From: Bacillota bacterium
GTDB lineage: Bacteria; Bacillota; Clostridia; Oscillospirales; Ruminococcaceae
Direction: 5' to 3'
Assembly: GCA_029550985.1 (NCBI GenBank)
Contig: JAKPGH010000160.1
Coordinates: 1-16,865, forward strand
Length of the DNA stretch: 16,865 bases
Part shown: piece after piece, positions 1 through 7,041 of the stretch
How positions within the stretch are numbered: the first letter of the stretch is position 1
Layout: the number at the start of each line of letters is the position of its first letter
The notes under the pieces: model-generated
Databases searched by the model: none
What the model saw: the letters and a program-made list of their open reading frames with translations, nothing else
What the model was told of the DNA's origin: nothing
Translations under genes and position numbers: made by a program

Positions 1-591
1 AAAACCGGCTTTTTCCTGGACCAGAAATACAATCGCGCCGCCGTGGCCCGGATTGCCGGAGGCAAGCGGGTGCTGGACTGCTTTACCCACACCGGCTCCT
101 TCGGCCTGAATGCGGCGGTTGGCGGGGCGGAGCATGTGACCTGCGTGGATATTTCCCAGTCGGCCATCGATATGGCGAAGGCCAACGCCGTCCGCAACGG
201 GGTGGACGGGAAAATGGATTTTCTCTGCGAGGACGTCTTTGACCTGCTGACCAGGCTGGCGGACCAAAAATGCCGGGACTATGACTTTATCATCCTGGAC
301 CCGCCGGCCTTTACCAAATCCCGCAAGACGGTGCAGGACGCCGCCCGGGGATACAAAGAGATTAACCTCAAGGCCATGAAGGTGCTGCCCCGGGGCGGGT
401 ATCTTGCCACCTGCAGCTGCAGCCACTTCATGACGGAGGACTTATTCCGCAAAATGCTGGCAAGCGCCGCAAAGGATGCCGCCGTATCCCTCCGTCAGAT
501 GGAGGCCTGCCAGCAAGCCCCGGACCATCCTATTCTGTGGAATGTCCCGGAGACGGATTACCTGAAATTTTATATCTTCCAAGTGGTGTGA
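1..591 (+). CDS. RlmI-like class I SAM-dependent rRNA (cytosine-C5) methyltransferase, 3' part
   Basis: The gene enters from the left edge; 196 codons are visible, in frame from base 1, and the true start lies outside. The fragment opens with KTGFFLDQ, the run before the SAM-binding domain in the RlmI/RlmK family. SAM motif I (VLDCFTHTGSFGLNAA) is at about fragment residues 24-39, an acidic motif II (CVDISQSAID) follows, and DPPAF is at 100-104. The end (QAPDHPILW, then ETDYLKFYIFQ) also fits this family. Known members methylate a cytosine C5 of 23S rRNA in the cytoplasm; the exact base modified here cannot be told. The missing N-terminus should carry a PUA domain. A GTG at 43 is only an internal codon. 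hisH begins 57 bases downstream on the same strand, with no terminator seen between them, so co-transcription is possible. Family call is secure, specificity is inferred. Confidence 0.88.
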   Translation, partial: KTGFFLDQKYNRAAVARIAGGKRVLDCFTHTGSFGLNAAVGGAEHVTCVDISQSAIDMAKANAVRNGVDGKMDFLCEDVFDLLTRLADQKCRDYDFIILDPPAFTKSRKTVQDAARGYKEINLKAMKVLPRGGYLATCSCSHFMTEDLFRKMLASAAKDAAVSLRQMEACQQAPDHPILWNVPETDYLKFYIFQVV

Positions 592-648
592 GATGCTTTT
601 CGCCCCCTGCCGTTCCGTTGTATAATTTTCCGTAAAGGGGATGTTTGA

Positions 649-1254
649 ATGATTGCTGTGGTGGATTACGGCGTCGGCAATTTGTTTTCGCTGTTGTGCA
701 GCCTCCGCTCGTTGGGCCTGGATTGCGTGGTGACCAACCAGAAGGAAGTGCTGAAAAGGGCCGAACGAATCATCCTGCCCGGAGTCGGCGCTTTTGGCGA
801 TGCCATGGAAAAGCTGCGGGAATCGGGGCTGGTGGACACCGTCAAAGAGTTGGGGGCGGAAAAGCCCCTGCTCGGCATCTGCCTGGGCATGCAGCTTTTG
901 TTTGACAAAAGCATGGAGCACGGCGAGCATGAAGGCTTGGGGCTGATTTCCGGCTCCGTCCTGCCGCTGGCAAAGGATATTGCGCCGACCCTCAAAGTCC
1001 CCCATATGGGTTGGAACAAGCTGGAAATCGTCCGGGACGACCCCATCTTCCGACACTTCCAGAACGGCGAATGGGTCTACTATGTCCACAGCTATTACGC
1101 CGCCAACTGCTGCGACCATATCCTGGGCGTTTCGGAATACGGCGTCAGGGTGCCGGGGCTGGTGCGCTCCGGCAGGATATACGGCATGCAGTTCCACCCG
1201 GAAAAAAGCGGCGGCGCTGGGCTTCGGCTGCTCAAGGCTTTTTCCGAACTCTAA
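649..1254 (+). CDS. hisH: Imidazole glycerol phosphate synthase, glutamine amidotransferase subunit HisH
   Basis: HisH hydrolyses glutamine and channels ammonia to HisF, which makes imidazole glycerol phosphate and AICAR from PRFAR in histidine synthesis. At 201 residues it has normal family length. It begins with DYGVGNL, has GVGAFGDAM at 45-53, the nucleophile elbow GICLGMQ with Cys78, and the rest of the catalytic triad in HPEKS (His183, Glu185). All three triad residues are present, so it should be active. The ATG at 649 is preceded by AAAGGGG at a normal distance. A TATAAT at 621-626 could be a -10 box, but no convincing -35 is seen. hisF follows after 18 bases. The pair stands without hisA or hisI, which is unusual for a his operon in Firmicutes; the other genes must lie elsewhere. 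Confidence 0.95.
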   Translation: MIAVVDYGVGNLFSLLCSLRSLGLDCVVTNQKEVLKRAERIILPGVGAFGDAMEKLRESGLVDTVKELGAEKPLLGICLGMQLLFDKSMEHGEHEGLGLISGSVLPLAKDIAPTLKVPHMGWNKLEIVRDDPIFRHFQNGEWVYYVHSYYAANCCDHILGVSEYGVRVPGLVRSGRIYGMQFHPEKSGGAGLRLLKAFSEL

Positions 1255-1272
1255 CGATAGGGAGGCGCTGTC

Positions 1273-2028
1273 ATGGTCAGCAAGAGAATCGTACCCTGCC
1301 TAGACGTCAGAAACGGGCGGGTGGTGAAGGGCGTCAACTTTCAGGAAATCCGGGATATGGCGGACCCTGTGGAAATGGCGCGCTACTACTACGAAACCGG
1401 GGCGGATGAACTGGTCTTTTACGACATTACGGCAAGCGTCGAGGGCCGAAAGCTCTTTACCGACGTGTTGCGGGCGGTGGCTTCGCAAATTTTCATTCCC
1501 CTTACGGTGGGGGGAGGCATCAACTCCCTGGACGATTTCGACACCGTATTAAAATCCGGCGCCGACAAGGTCAGCGTCAACACCGGCGCCATCAAGAACC
1601 CTTCGCTGATCGGCGCCGCGGCAAAGCGTTACGGCAGCCAATGCGTGGTGCTCAGCATGGACGTCAAACGGGTGGACGGCAAATTCCACGTCTTTGCCAA
1701 CGGCGGCAGAATCGACACGGGAATGGACGCCCTGGAGTGGGCAAAACGGGGAGAAGACCTGGGAGCGGGGGAGATTGTGCTTAACTCCATCGATACCGAC
1801 GGAGTGCGGGGAGGCTTCGACCTGCCGATGCTCCGCGCCTTTGGCGAAATCGTTTCGGTTCCGCTGATTGCCAGCGGGGGAGCGGGAACCATGGAAGACT
1901 TTTTGGAATTGTTCCAATACGATCGGATTGACGCGGGCCTTGCCGCCGGTGTCTTTCACACCAAAAAGATAGAGATCGGCAGCCTGAAGCGTTATCTGAA
2001 GGATAGCGGGGTAAACGTCCGCATATAA
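1273..2028 (+). CDS. hisF: Imidazole glycerol phosphate synthase, cyclase subunit HisF
   Basis: This is the (beta/alpha)8-barrel cyclase subunit that uses ammonia from HisH to close the imidazole ring of imidazole glycerol phosphate and releases AICAR, which returns to purine synthesis. It has 251 residues, the usual length. The catalytic acids fall at the textbook positions: Asp11 in IVPCLDV and Asp130 in VVLSMDV. Phosphate-binding loops are seen at TVGGGI (78-83) and in the C-terminal ASGGAGT run. The N-terminus is that of the canonical histidine enzyme and not of the AglZ/HisF2 type used in sugar modification. The ATG is preceded by AGGGAGG with a 7-base spacer. A strong hairpin at 2048-2083 follows the stop, so the unit ends here. 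Confidence 0.96.
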   Translation: MVSKRIVPCLDVRNGRVVKGVNFQEIRDMADPVEMARYYYETGADELVFYDITASVEGRKLFTDVLRAVASQIFIPLTVGGGINSLDDFDTVLKSGADKVSVNTGAIKNPSLIGAAAKRYGSQCVVLSMDVKRVDGKFHVFANGGRIDTGMDALEWAKRGEDLGAGEIVLNSIDTDGVRGGFDLPMLRAFGEIVSVPLIASGGAGTMEDFLELFQYDRIDAGLAAGVFHTKKIEIGSLKRYLKDSGVNVRI

Positions 2029-2047
2029 CAGTTGGGATACATAAAGC

Positions 2048-2083
2048 AATCCATCTCCCTCATCCAGAAAAGGGAGATGGATT
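2048..2083 (+). terminator. Rho-independent terminator after hisF (between convergent hisF and dapL)
   Basis: A perfect 13-bp inverted repeat (2048-2060 with 2071-2083) with a 10-base loop lies 19 bases after the hisF stop and is followed by a modest T-rich tail (TGTTCTATTA). The stem contains CCATCTCCCT/AGGGAGATGG. On the other strand the sequence after the stem is GCTTTATG, a weak tail, but the hairpin sits just 7 bases past the dapL stop and may serve both directions. Confidence 0.8.
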
Positions 2084-2090
2084 TGTTCTA

Positions 2091-3269
2091 TTACAGTATT
2101 TTTTTCATTCTCTCCATGGCTTCCGCCACGTTGTCTTGGTTCCCAAAGGCGGACAGCCGGAAAAATCCTTCCCCGTTGGCTCCGAAACCGGCACCCGGCG
2201 TGCCCACGATATTGCCCTGCGTCAGCAGAAAATCAAAGAACTCCCAGGAGGACATATTGTTGGGGCATTTCAGCCAGAGATACGGCGAATTTTTCCCTCC
2301 CGTAAACCAGATGCCCAGCTCGGTGAGGGTGTCCGCCATCAAGCGGGCGTTGCCGAGGTAGTATTGGATTTGTTCTTTGATTTGCCTCAATCCCGTTTCG
2401 GTAAAGATGGCCTCGGCGCCTCGCTGCACGATGTAGGACACGCCGTTGAACTTGGTGGTTTGCCGCCTGAGCCAGAGTTTGTTTAACGGCACGCTGTCTC
2501 GAACCAGAGCCTGAGGAATCACCGTGTAGCCGCAGCGGGTTCCGGTAAAGCCAGCGGTTTTGGAAAGGGAACAAAACTCAATGGCGCATTGTTTTGCCCC
2601 GGGAATCTGAAAGATGCTGGTGGGCAGGTTCGGGTCCTGGACAAACACCTCATAGGCGCTGTCAAACAGAATCACCGCCTGCCTTTCCAACGCCCAATCC
2701 ACCCAAAGCTGCAGTTGTTCTTTGGTGTAAACGGCGCCGGTGGGATTATTGGGCGAGCAGAGATAGACAATATCCCCTTCGGTATTTTCATCGGGCAACG
2801 GCAGAAAACTGTTTTCCACGCTACCGTTTACAAAATTGATTTTCCGTCCGGTCATAATGTTGGTGTCCACATATACGGGGTAAACCGGGTCCGGGATGAC
2901 GACAGTATTGTTTACATCGAATATATCCAGAATATTGCCCAGGTCACTTTTGGCGCCGTCGCTGATGAACACTTCGTTTTTGTCCAGCAATACGCCTTTG
3001 CCGGCATAGTAGTCGCAGATTGCTTCCCTTAAAAAGCCGTAACCCTGTTCTTCTCCGTACCCTTTAAAGGTGTCCGCGCTGCCCATTTCCGAAACGGCCT
3101 TGTGCATGGCCTCCACAACCGCCGGAACAAGGGGCAGGGTGACGTCTCCGATGCCAAGCCGGATTATGTTTTTTTGGGGGTGCTGTTGTTTAAATTCGCT
3201 CACACGCTGCGCAATGAAGGAAAACAAATAGCTGTCTTGCAACTGGAGATAATTTGTGTTAATCCTCAT
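2091..3269 (-). CDS. dapL: LL-diaminopimelate aminotransferase DapL
   Basis: DapL converts tetrahydrodipicolinate directly to LL-diaminopimelate with glutamate as amino donor, bypassing the acylated intermediates. It is a PLP-dependent fold type I aminotransferase. Seen in the sequence: the N-terminal NYLQLQDSYLF, the substrate loop FKGYGEEQGY (68-77), DPVYPVYVD (127-135), SPNNPTG (172-178), and the PLP-binding lysine Lys237 in SLSKTAGFTGTRCGY. The length of 392 residues is close to the family norm. I chose the ATG at 3269 because GAGGT precedes it at a proper distance; an in-frame TTG at 3275 would be too close to that site. dapF lies 63 bases upstream on the same strand, and its enzyme acts on the DapL product, so the two form a functional operon. 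The gene is convergent with hisF. Confidence 0.94.
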   Translation of the reverse strand: MRINTNYLQLQDSYLFSFIAQRVSEFKQQHPQKNIIRLGIGDVTLPLVPAVVEAMHKAVSEMGSADTFKGYGEEQGYGFLREAICDYYAGKGVLLDKNEVFISDGAKSDLGNILDIFDVNNTVVIPDPVYPVYVDTNIMTGRKINFVNGSVENSFLPLPDENTEGDIVYLCSPNNPTGAVYTKEQLQLWVDWALERQAVILFDSAYEVFVQDPNLPTSIFQIPGAKQCAIEFCSLSKTAGFTGTRCGYTVIPQALVRDSVPLNKLWLRRQTTKFNGVSYIVQRGAEAIFTETGLRQIKEQIQYYLGNARLMADTLTELGIWFTGGKNSPYLWLKCPNNMSSWEFFDFLLTQGNIVGTPGAGFGANGEGFFRLSAFGNQDNVAEAMERMKKIL

Positions 3270-3332
3270 AATCAAACCTCGCGTCTCAAATTTCCAGGGG
3301 GCTTCGGAAGTGTCGTAAAAGGGAAGGACTGG

Positions 3333-4187
3333 CTAAAGTTCCACGACTCCCTCGAATACTTTGACACATCCCCCTGTCATCAGTACCCTTTCGTCGGTAT
3401 AGTTTATGATCAATTCTCCTCCTGTGAGAAGTACTCGGATGTCTTGCCCTTTGGCGCAATAGCCGTTTAAAACCGACGCGACGGCCGCCGCGCAGGCGCC
3501 GGTCCCGCAGGCAAGTGTCTCGCCGCTTCCCCGTTCCCACACCCGCATTTTTAAGGTGTTTTGGTCTATGACCTGCGCAAATTCGGTATTCACCCGTTCC
3601 GGAAAGATTTCATGATGCTCAAAACGGGGGCCGATTTCGGCAAGATTTAAGCTGTCCACGTCCTCGCAGAAAACGACGGCGTGGGGATTGCCCATGGATA
3701 CGCAGGTGATGGCATAAGTCTTGCCGTGAACGGTGAGAGGCGCGTTGACAATGCTGTCCCCCGGCAACGCCACGGGTATTTTGGAAGGAGTCAGCTCGGC
3801 TTTCCCCATATCCACCTTTGCCGATGTGGCGAGGCCGTTTTGGGCGTACACCTGCAGGGTTTTCACACCGCTTAAGGTTTCAATTTTAATTTCATCCTTT
3901 TTGCAAATATTGTTGTCATAGAGGTATTTCGCAACGCAGCGGATGGCGTTTCCGCACATTTTGCCTTCGCTTCCGTCCAGGTTGAACATTCTCATTTTGG
4001 CGTCGGCAATGTCGCTTCTGCAGATTAGAACCAATCCGTCCCCGCCGATGCCGAAATGCCGGTCGGACAGCGCAACGGCCAGTTGCTCGGGGGCGCTGAT
4101 TTCCTGCTCCAAACAGTCGATGTAGATATAGTCGTTCCCGCATCCGTGCATTTTGGTAAACGCAAGCCTGGTTCCTTCGTTTCTCAT
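3333..4187 (-). CDS. dapF: Diaminopimelate epimerase DapF
   Basis: DapF is a PLP-independent racemase that turns LL- into meso-diaminopimelate, the peptidoglycan crosslinking residue and lysine precursor. Both catalytic cysteines are present: Cys78 in KMCGNAIRC and Cys227 in ACGTGACAA. The N-terminal FTKMHGCGNDY and HFGIGGDGL (44-52) motifs and GNPHAV (166-171) are also typical. Length is 284 residues from the ATG at 4187, within the family range; a TTG at 4211 would add 8 residues but has a poorer ribosome binding site. The chosen ATG has GAGGG 9 bases upstream and overlaps the stop of a 21-codon leader ORF as ATGA, suggesting translational coupling. dapL is 63 bases downstream. Confidence 0.94.
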   Translation of the reverse strand: MRNEGTRLAFTKMHGCGNDYIYIDCLEQEISAPEQLAVALSDRHFGIGGDGLVLICRSDIADAKMRMFNLDGSEGKMCGNAIRCVAKYLYDNNICKKDEIKIETLSGVKTLQVYAQNGLATSAKVDMGKAELTPSKIPVALPGDSIVNAPLTVHGKTYAITCVSMGNPHAVVFCEDVDSLNLAEIGPRFEHHEIFPERVNTEFAQVIDQNTLKMRVWERGSGETLACGTGACAAAVASVLNGYCAKGQDIRVLLTGGELIINYTDERVLMTGGCVKVFEGVVEL

Positions 4188-4249
4188 ACCGCTTTGCCCT
4201 CGACTTTGCAATGTGGTTGCCGACCTTTCGATGCGCGCAGGGGACTCAT
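4184..4249 (-). CDS. Putative 21-residue leader peptide overlapping dapF
   Basis: A short ORF starts at ATG 4249 behind AAAGGAG with a 7-base spacer, a better ribosome binding site than dapF has itself. It ends in TGA at 4186-4184, which overlaps the dapF ATG (4187-4185) as ATGA. The peptide begins MSPLRASKGRQ, has three lysines and one cysteine, and resembles no family I know. It would deliver ribosomes to dapF by termination and reinitiation. Whether the peptide has any function, or senses lysine, is speculation. It could also be a chance ORF. Confidence 0.45.
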   Translation of the reverse strand: MSPLRASKGRQPHCKVEGKAV

Positions 4250-4277
4250 ACCGACACTCCTTTCGGAAGTAAAAAAT

Positions 4278-4311
4278 AAAGGCGCTGCGGATTCACATCC
4301 ACAGCGCCTTT
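4278..4311 (-). terminator. Rho-independent terminator after the phosphoribosyltransferase gene / possible attenuator before dapF
   Basis: Read on the minus strand, AAAGGCGCTG (4311-4302) pairs with CAGCGCCTTT (4287-4278); after one mismatch the stem continues with GGAT/ATCC around a 4-base loop. It is followed by ATTTTTTAC. This is a good intrinsic terminator 62 bases beyond the phosphoribosyltransferase stop and 29 bases before the dapF leader ORF. A promoter-like sequence lies just upstream of it (4325-4354), so it may also act inside the dapF transcript. Confidence 0.82.
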
Positions 4312-4324
4312 GCTGTACGAAACA

Positions 4325-4354
4325 AGATTAGCACGACAATCGCGTCATTGTCAA
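4325..4354 (-). promoter_or_regulatory. Candidate dapF-dapL promoter with an inverted repeat in the spacer
   Basis: On the minus strand a perfect TTGACA (4354-4349) is followed after 18 bases by TAATCT (4330-4325), a weak -10. GACAAT and ATTGTC (4352-4347 and 4340-4335) form a 6-bp inverted repeat with a 6-base centre that overlaps the -35 and could be an operator. Transcription would start near 4318, right before the terminator-like hairpin. Confidence 0.4.
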
Positions 4355-4373
4355 TACCCTTTTCGCCGAATTC

Positions 4374-4958
4374 TTATTCGTTGTTGGCGAGGGCTCCCGG
4401 CAACGGAATATGCCCCAGCGAAACCAGAGGGATTCCCTTGTAGTGGGTGTGTTCCTCGCCTTCCGTCAAAACGCAGGCGATGACGGAAATTTCAAAGCCG
4501 ATTTCCTTTGCCATCGCCAGAGCTGCGTCCACGGTTCCGCCCGTTGACACCACGTCGTCCACAAAGCAGAGCTTCTTGCCCTGGAACCGCTCGTACTTTT
4601 CCCGGCCGACCCACAACTCCTGCTCGCCCTGTGTGGTGATGGACTTCACCACCACATGCTTCGGGTCCTTCATAAAGGACTTGCGGGCTTTGCGCAGCTC
4701 CAGATAGCAGTCCATGTCCCGGGCCATTTCCTGGCAAAGGCCGGAGGATTTGGTTTGCACCGTCACAAAGCCGTCGTAGCGATAGCCCGCCAGCTTTTTG
4801 GTCAGCGCCTTTGCCGCATGCCTGTTCCACCTGGACTCGCCGGTCATGTCAAAGGAATAGATATAAAAGCCGTTGCCGATTTCCACCAGGGGCAATTCGA
4901 TTTCCAGCTCTTCATCGATGCGTATTTTCCAGACATCGGGCCAATTTGCATTGGACAT
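4374..4958 (-). CDS. APRT-like purine phosphoribosyltransferase
   Basis: A type I phosphoribosyltransferase of 194 residues that would join a nucleobase to PRPP in the cytoplasm. The PRPP-binding motif FVDDVVSTGGT is at 132-142, a flexible-loop region around 85-125 contains RKARKSFM, which resembles the RKPGKLP stretch of adenine phosphoribosyltransferases, and the hood is the N-terminal 60 residues. It has the same length as Bacillus Xpt but does not look like it. The ATG at 4958 has GGAAGGA upstream. The gene lies 37 bases after a nucleobase-permease-like gene, which supports a purine salvage role (uptake followed by trapping as the nucleotide). Substrate, adenine, xanthine or another base, is not decided by the sequence. 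Confidence 0.8.
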   Translation of the reverse strand: MSNANWPDVWKIRIDEELEIELPLVEIGNGFYIYSFDMTGESRWNRHAAKALTKKLAGYRYDGFVTVQTKSSGLCQEMARDMDCYLELRKARKSFMKDPKHVVVKSITTQGEQELWVGREKYERFQGKKLCFVDDVVSTGGTVDAALAMAKEIGFEISVIACVLTEGEEHTHYKGIPLVSLGHIPLPGALANNE

Positions 4959-4995
4959 TCTTGTTCCTTCCTTCCCGGAGAAATATAACCTATTT

Positions 4996-6141
4996 TTACA
5001 CCAAACCGACGTAGGAACCGAAATAACGGGTTAAAATGCCTGCCACCATGCCGATGAAGGGGTTCTTGGACCACGCCGTGACGCCAAGGGCAATGTAACC
5101 GCTCATGGGGTGGTCGGAGCCCGCCACCGCGCTCAGATTGGGGGCAAAGGTGAGGGCAAAGCCAATCACCAGCAAAAAGCCGGCAATGCTCTGGCTGGGC
5201 AGATACTTACCCAGCCGGTCCACCACGCCCACCAAAATTAAAATACCGGTGGTGAACATGAAAACGATGCCGCAGGCGACCGGCCAGGGAGCTCCCGCCG
5301 TACCGGAGATGATGGCTTCAATGGGAGGCCCTCCGAATAGGGAGCTGGGAAGGTCGGCCAACGAGTTGATGATGGAAAGGTAGTCAAAGTTTTGGGTGGT
5401 GCCGGCAATGCTTGCGGTAATTCCGCCAAAGGAAATATTGGCGCCGATGTTCAGCATCACCAAGCTCAAAGCGCCCAAAATAACCGTTGCGTTGATTCTG
5501 GGCTTGATAATTTTAAAGTCCTGCCAGTACTCTTTTTTCCAGAAGCGCCATTCGCTGCTCATCTGCAAAGGCTCCCGCCCCTCTTCGATGGAGGCGGAGA
5601 TGTCCACTCTGCGCTTTTGCAGCAGCAAAAAGTCGGCGGTGGATACCATCACCGAGATGAAGATGGTCCACACAACCTTGTTGGGGCTGTTGTAGAAAAC
5701 AGCATAGGCGACAATGGCTGCGACAATGGAAACCAGGGAAGTGCGCTTATCCTGATTGAACATGTCCAGCGACACGCCGGCCAAAATTAAACCAACGCCG
5801 CTCATCATGCCGGAAATAATCGCCACCCCTGCAAAGTCGGAAATTTTAGTGATTCCGCCGCAGGCAGCGATAATGATCATGAAGAGCGACGCAAGGAGTA
5901 TCGAGCTCACATTGTCTCTGATATTCTTTTTGACGCTGGCCACGGTGATGGTTTCCGCCTGGGCGGAGATAGGAGTGACCGAGCCGGTCAGCAGGTTGCC
6001 GAATCCCCCTACCAGGTAGGCGAAACCTGCCGGCTTTAACGCAAAGCCCCGAGCCTGCGCATAAAGAAGCTGAGGCACCCCGTTGATGATGACCGCCACG
6101 ACCGCAAGAAGAAATGGGCCGAGATTCCTGAAAAATTCCAT
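4996..6141 (-). CDS. NCS2-type nucleobase:cation symporter-like permease
   Basis: A hydrophobic 381-residue protein with about 10-12 membrane segments, for example at 9-27, 80-100, 105-125, 138-155, 220-240 and 290-350. It keeps the repeated Gly-rich half-helices of NCS2 (xanthine/uracil permease-like) proteins: GGFGNLLTGSVTPISAQAET near 45-64 and FGGPPIEAIISGTAGAPWP near 265-285. It is a little shorter than most NCS2 permeases. The ATG at 6141 is preceded by AAGGGGGAAAG. The next gene is a phosphoribosyltransferase, so purine import is the likely job, but I infer the substrate only from this neighbour. It has its own promoter (6174-6203) with a palindrome. A more distant permease family of similar fold cannot be excluded. 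Confidence 0.7.
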   Translation of the reverse strand: MEFFRNLGPFLLAVVAVIINGVPQLLYAQARGFALKPAGFAYLVGGFGNLLTGSVTPISAQAETITVASVKKNIRDNVSSILLASLFMIIIAACGGITKISDFAGVAIISGMMSGVGLILAGVSLDMFNQDKRTSLVSIVAAIVAYAVFYNSPNKVVWTIFISVMVSTADFLLLQKRRVDISASIEEGREPLQMSSEWRFWKKEYWQDFKIIKPRINATVILGALSLVMLNIGANISFGGITASIAGTTQNFDYLSIINSLADLPSSLFGGPPIEAIISGTAGAPWPVACGIVFMFTTGILILVGVVDRLGKYLPSQSIAGFLLVIGFALTFAPNLSAVAGSDHPMSGYIALGVTAWSKNPFIGMVAGILTRYFGSYVGLV

Positions 6142-6173
6142 ACGCTTTCCCCCTTTTGCAGATTAACGTAATA

Positions 6174-6203
6174 AATATATCACCGTTCGGCCAAACGGGA
6201 CAA
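6174..6203 (-). promoter_or_regulatory. Promoter of the permease-phosphoribosyltransferase operon with palindromic operator
   Basis: On the minus strand TTGTCC (6203-6198) and TATATT (6179-6174) are 18 bases apart. The spacer contains a 16-bp palindrome, CCGTTTGGCCGAACGG (6198-6183), symmetric except for one base pair. It includes CCGAAC, the core of the Bacillus PurR box, but only on one side. A repressor site for a purine-responsive regulator is plausible; the regulator is not in the window. No purine-riboswitch core is seen in this leader. Confidence 0.5.
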
Positions 6204-6329
6204 GTAGTAGATATACTAAAATGTTGGATGAAAAACCCAAATGATTTGATCAGGGCGTAAATCGTTCACTTCCGTTATGTTAACTCATTTGCTGTTAAAA
6301 ATGCGGCGGCTTCAACGAAAAGCGGGATG

Positions 6330-6947
6330 TTATGCCGTCCCTTTCATAAGAGCCTCCAGTTGTTTCTTGGATTTTTTATCTAACATCTTGCCGGAAAGCG
6401 CGCGAAAGATAAATCGTCTATTGCGTCGGCTGAATCTTGCCGCCGAATGGCCAATAAAACCTTCAGGATATCCACCAGTATGGAGTTTCGCATGGTCTCC
6501 TTTACTTCCGCAAGATCCAAAGACATGAGGCTGGAAGCGATTTTTTCACCCAGTTCCGGTTTGGCGGAGGCAATTTTCCCAAGGGATTGAATACACTGGC
6601 GCACGGTGATGGGCTTTGGGTCGTGGAGAGACAACAGGTATTGGTCTATCGTCCGTTCCATCCTGTTTTCCGAATCCCATTTTGCATTCTCGGCAATCAG
6701 CATAAGCCCAATGCTTCGCTGATAAGAATTATCGCTTGTCAGTTTGTTGCGAAAGGTATTCCAATATGGATAAACGTCATCGAAATATGCCGACCGGTTC
6801 TGCAAGAGGAGGAGCGCTTGATAGCGAATGTCGTCGTCTTTACTGGACAACCACGTTACCAGTTGCGGAATATCTTCCGGCAAAAGCGCTTTGGATGCCG
6901 CAGGCAATTCATTTTTGGGCAACCGACATCATACGTTCCAACTCCAT
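6330..6947 (-). pseudogene. HEAT-repeat-like protein gene, apparently frameshifted twice
   Basis: The longest open piece (6380-6922, about 180 codons) encodes a helical, HEAT-like protein: segments such as DIPQLVTWLSSKDDDIRYQA, TVRQCIQSLGKIA and TMRNSILVDILKVLLAI resemble paired helices. Its only start would be a TTG with no ribosome binding site. A proper start exists 25 bases upstream: ATG 6947 behind AGGAGG with a 7-base spacer. It gives MELERMMSVAQK and then TGA, one base out of frame at a run of five A. At the other end, the reading frame of that ATG is again open and ends with GKMLDKKSKKQLEALMKGTA (stop 6332-6330), which looks more natural than the actual end. The outer pieces share one frame and the middle is shifted. 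It follows the terminator of the liv unit closely. Function unknown. Confidence 0.6.
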
Positions 6948-6994
6948 TGTCTTTCCTCCTATTACGGATTGTTTGGTGTTCCGGATAAAGATAA

Positions 6995-7025
6995 AGCAGG
7001 CAGCTGTATGGTAAGCCTGCCTGCT
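6995..7025 (-). terminator. Terminator of the liv/CBS-ACT operon
   Basis: AGCAGGCA (7025-7018) pairs with TGCCTGCT (7002-6995) around a 15-base loop that can pair further (GCT/AGC). The stem is followed on the minus strand by TTATCTTTATCC. It begins 17 bases after the CBS-ACT stop. The HEAT-like gene starts only 48 bases beyond, leaving little room for its own promoter, so that gene may depend on readthrough. Confidence 0.75.
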
Positions 7026-7041
7026 GTGTTGACGCTGTATG

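Noticed and set aside
1273..2028. HisF2/AglZ-type enzyme of sugar amidination
   Set aside because: The N-terminal IVPCLDVRNGRVVKG and both catalytic Asp residues are those of the histidine enzyme, and no sugar amidotransferase gene is nearby.
4188..4373. Lysine (L-box) riboswitch before dapF
   Set aside because: The space between the upstream gene and dapF is under 190 bases and is filled with a terminator and a leader ORF; no L-box motifs are seen.
6142..6260. Purine riboswitch before the permease operon
   Set aside because: The leader after the likely start is only about 26 bases, and no purine-riboswitch core or three-way junction is seen.
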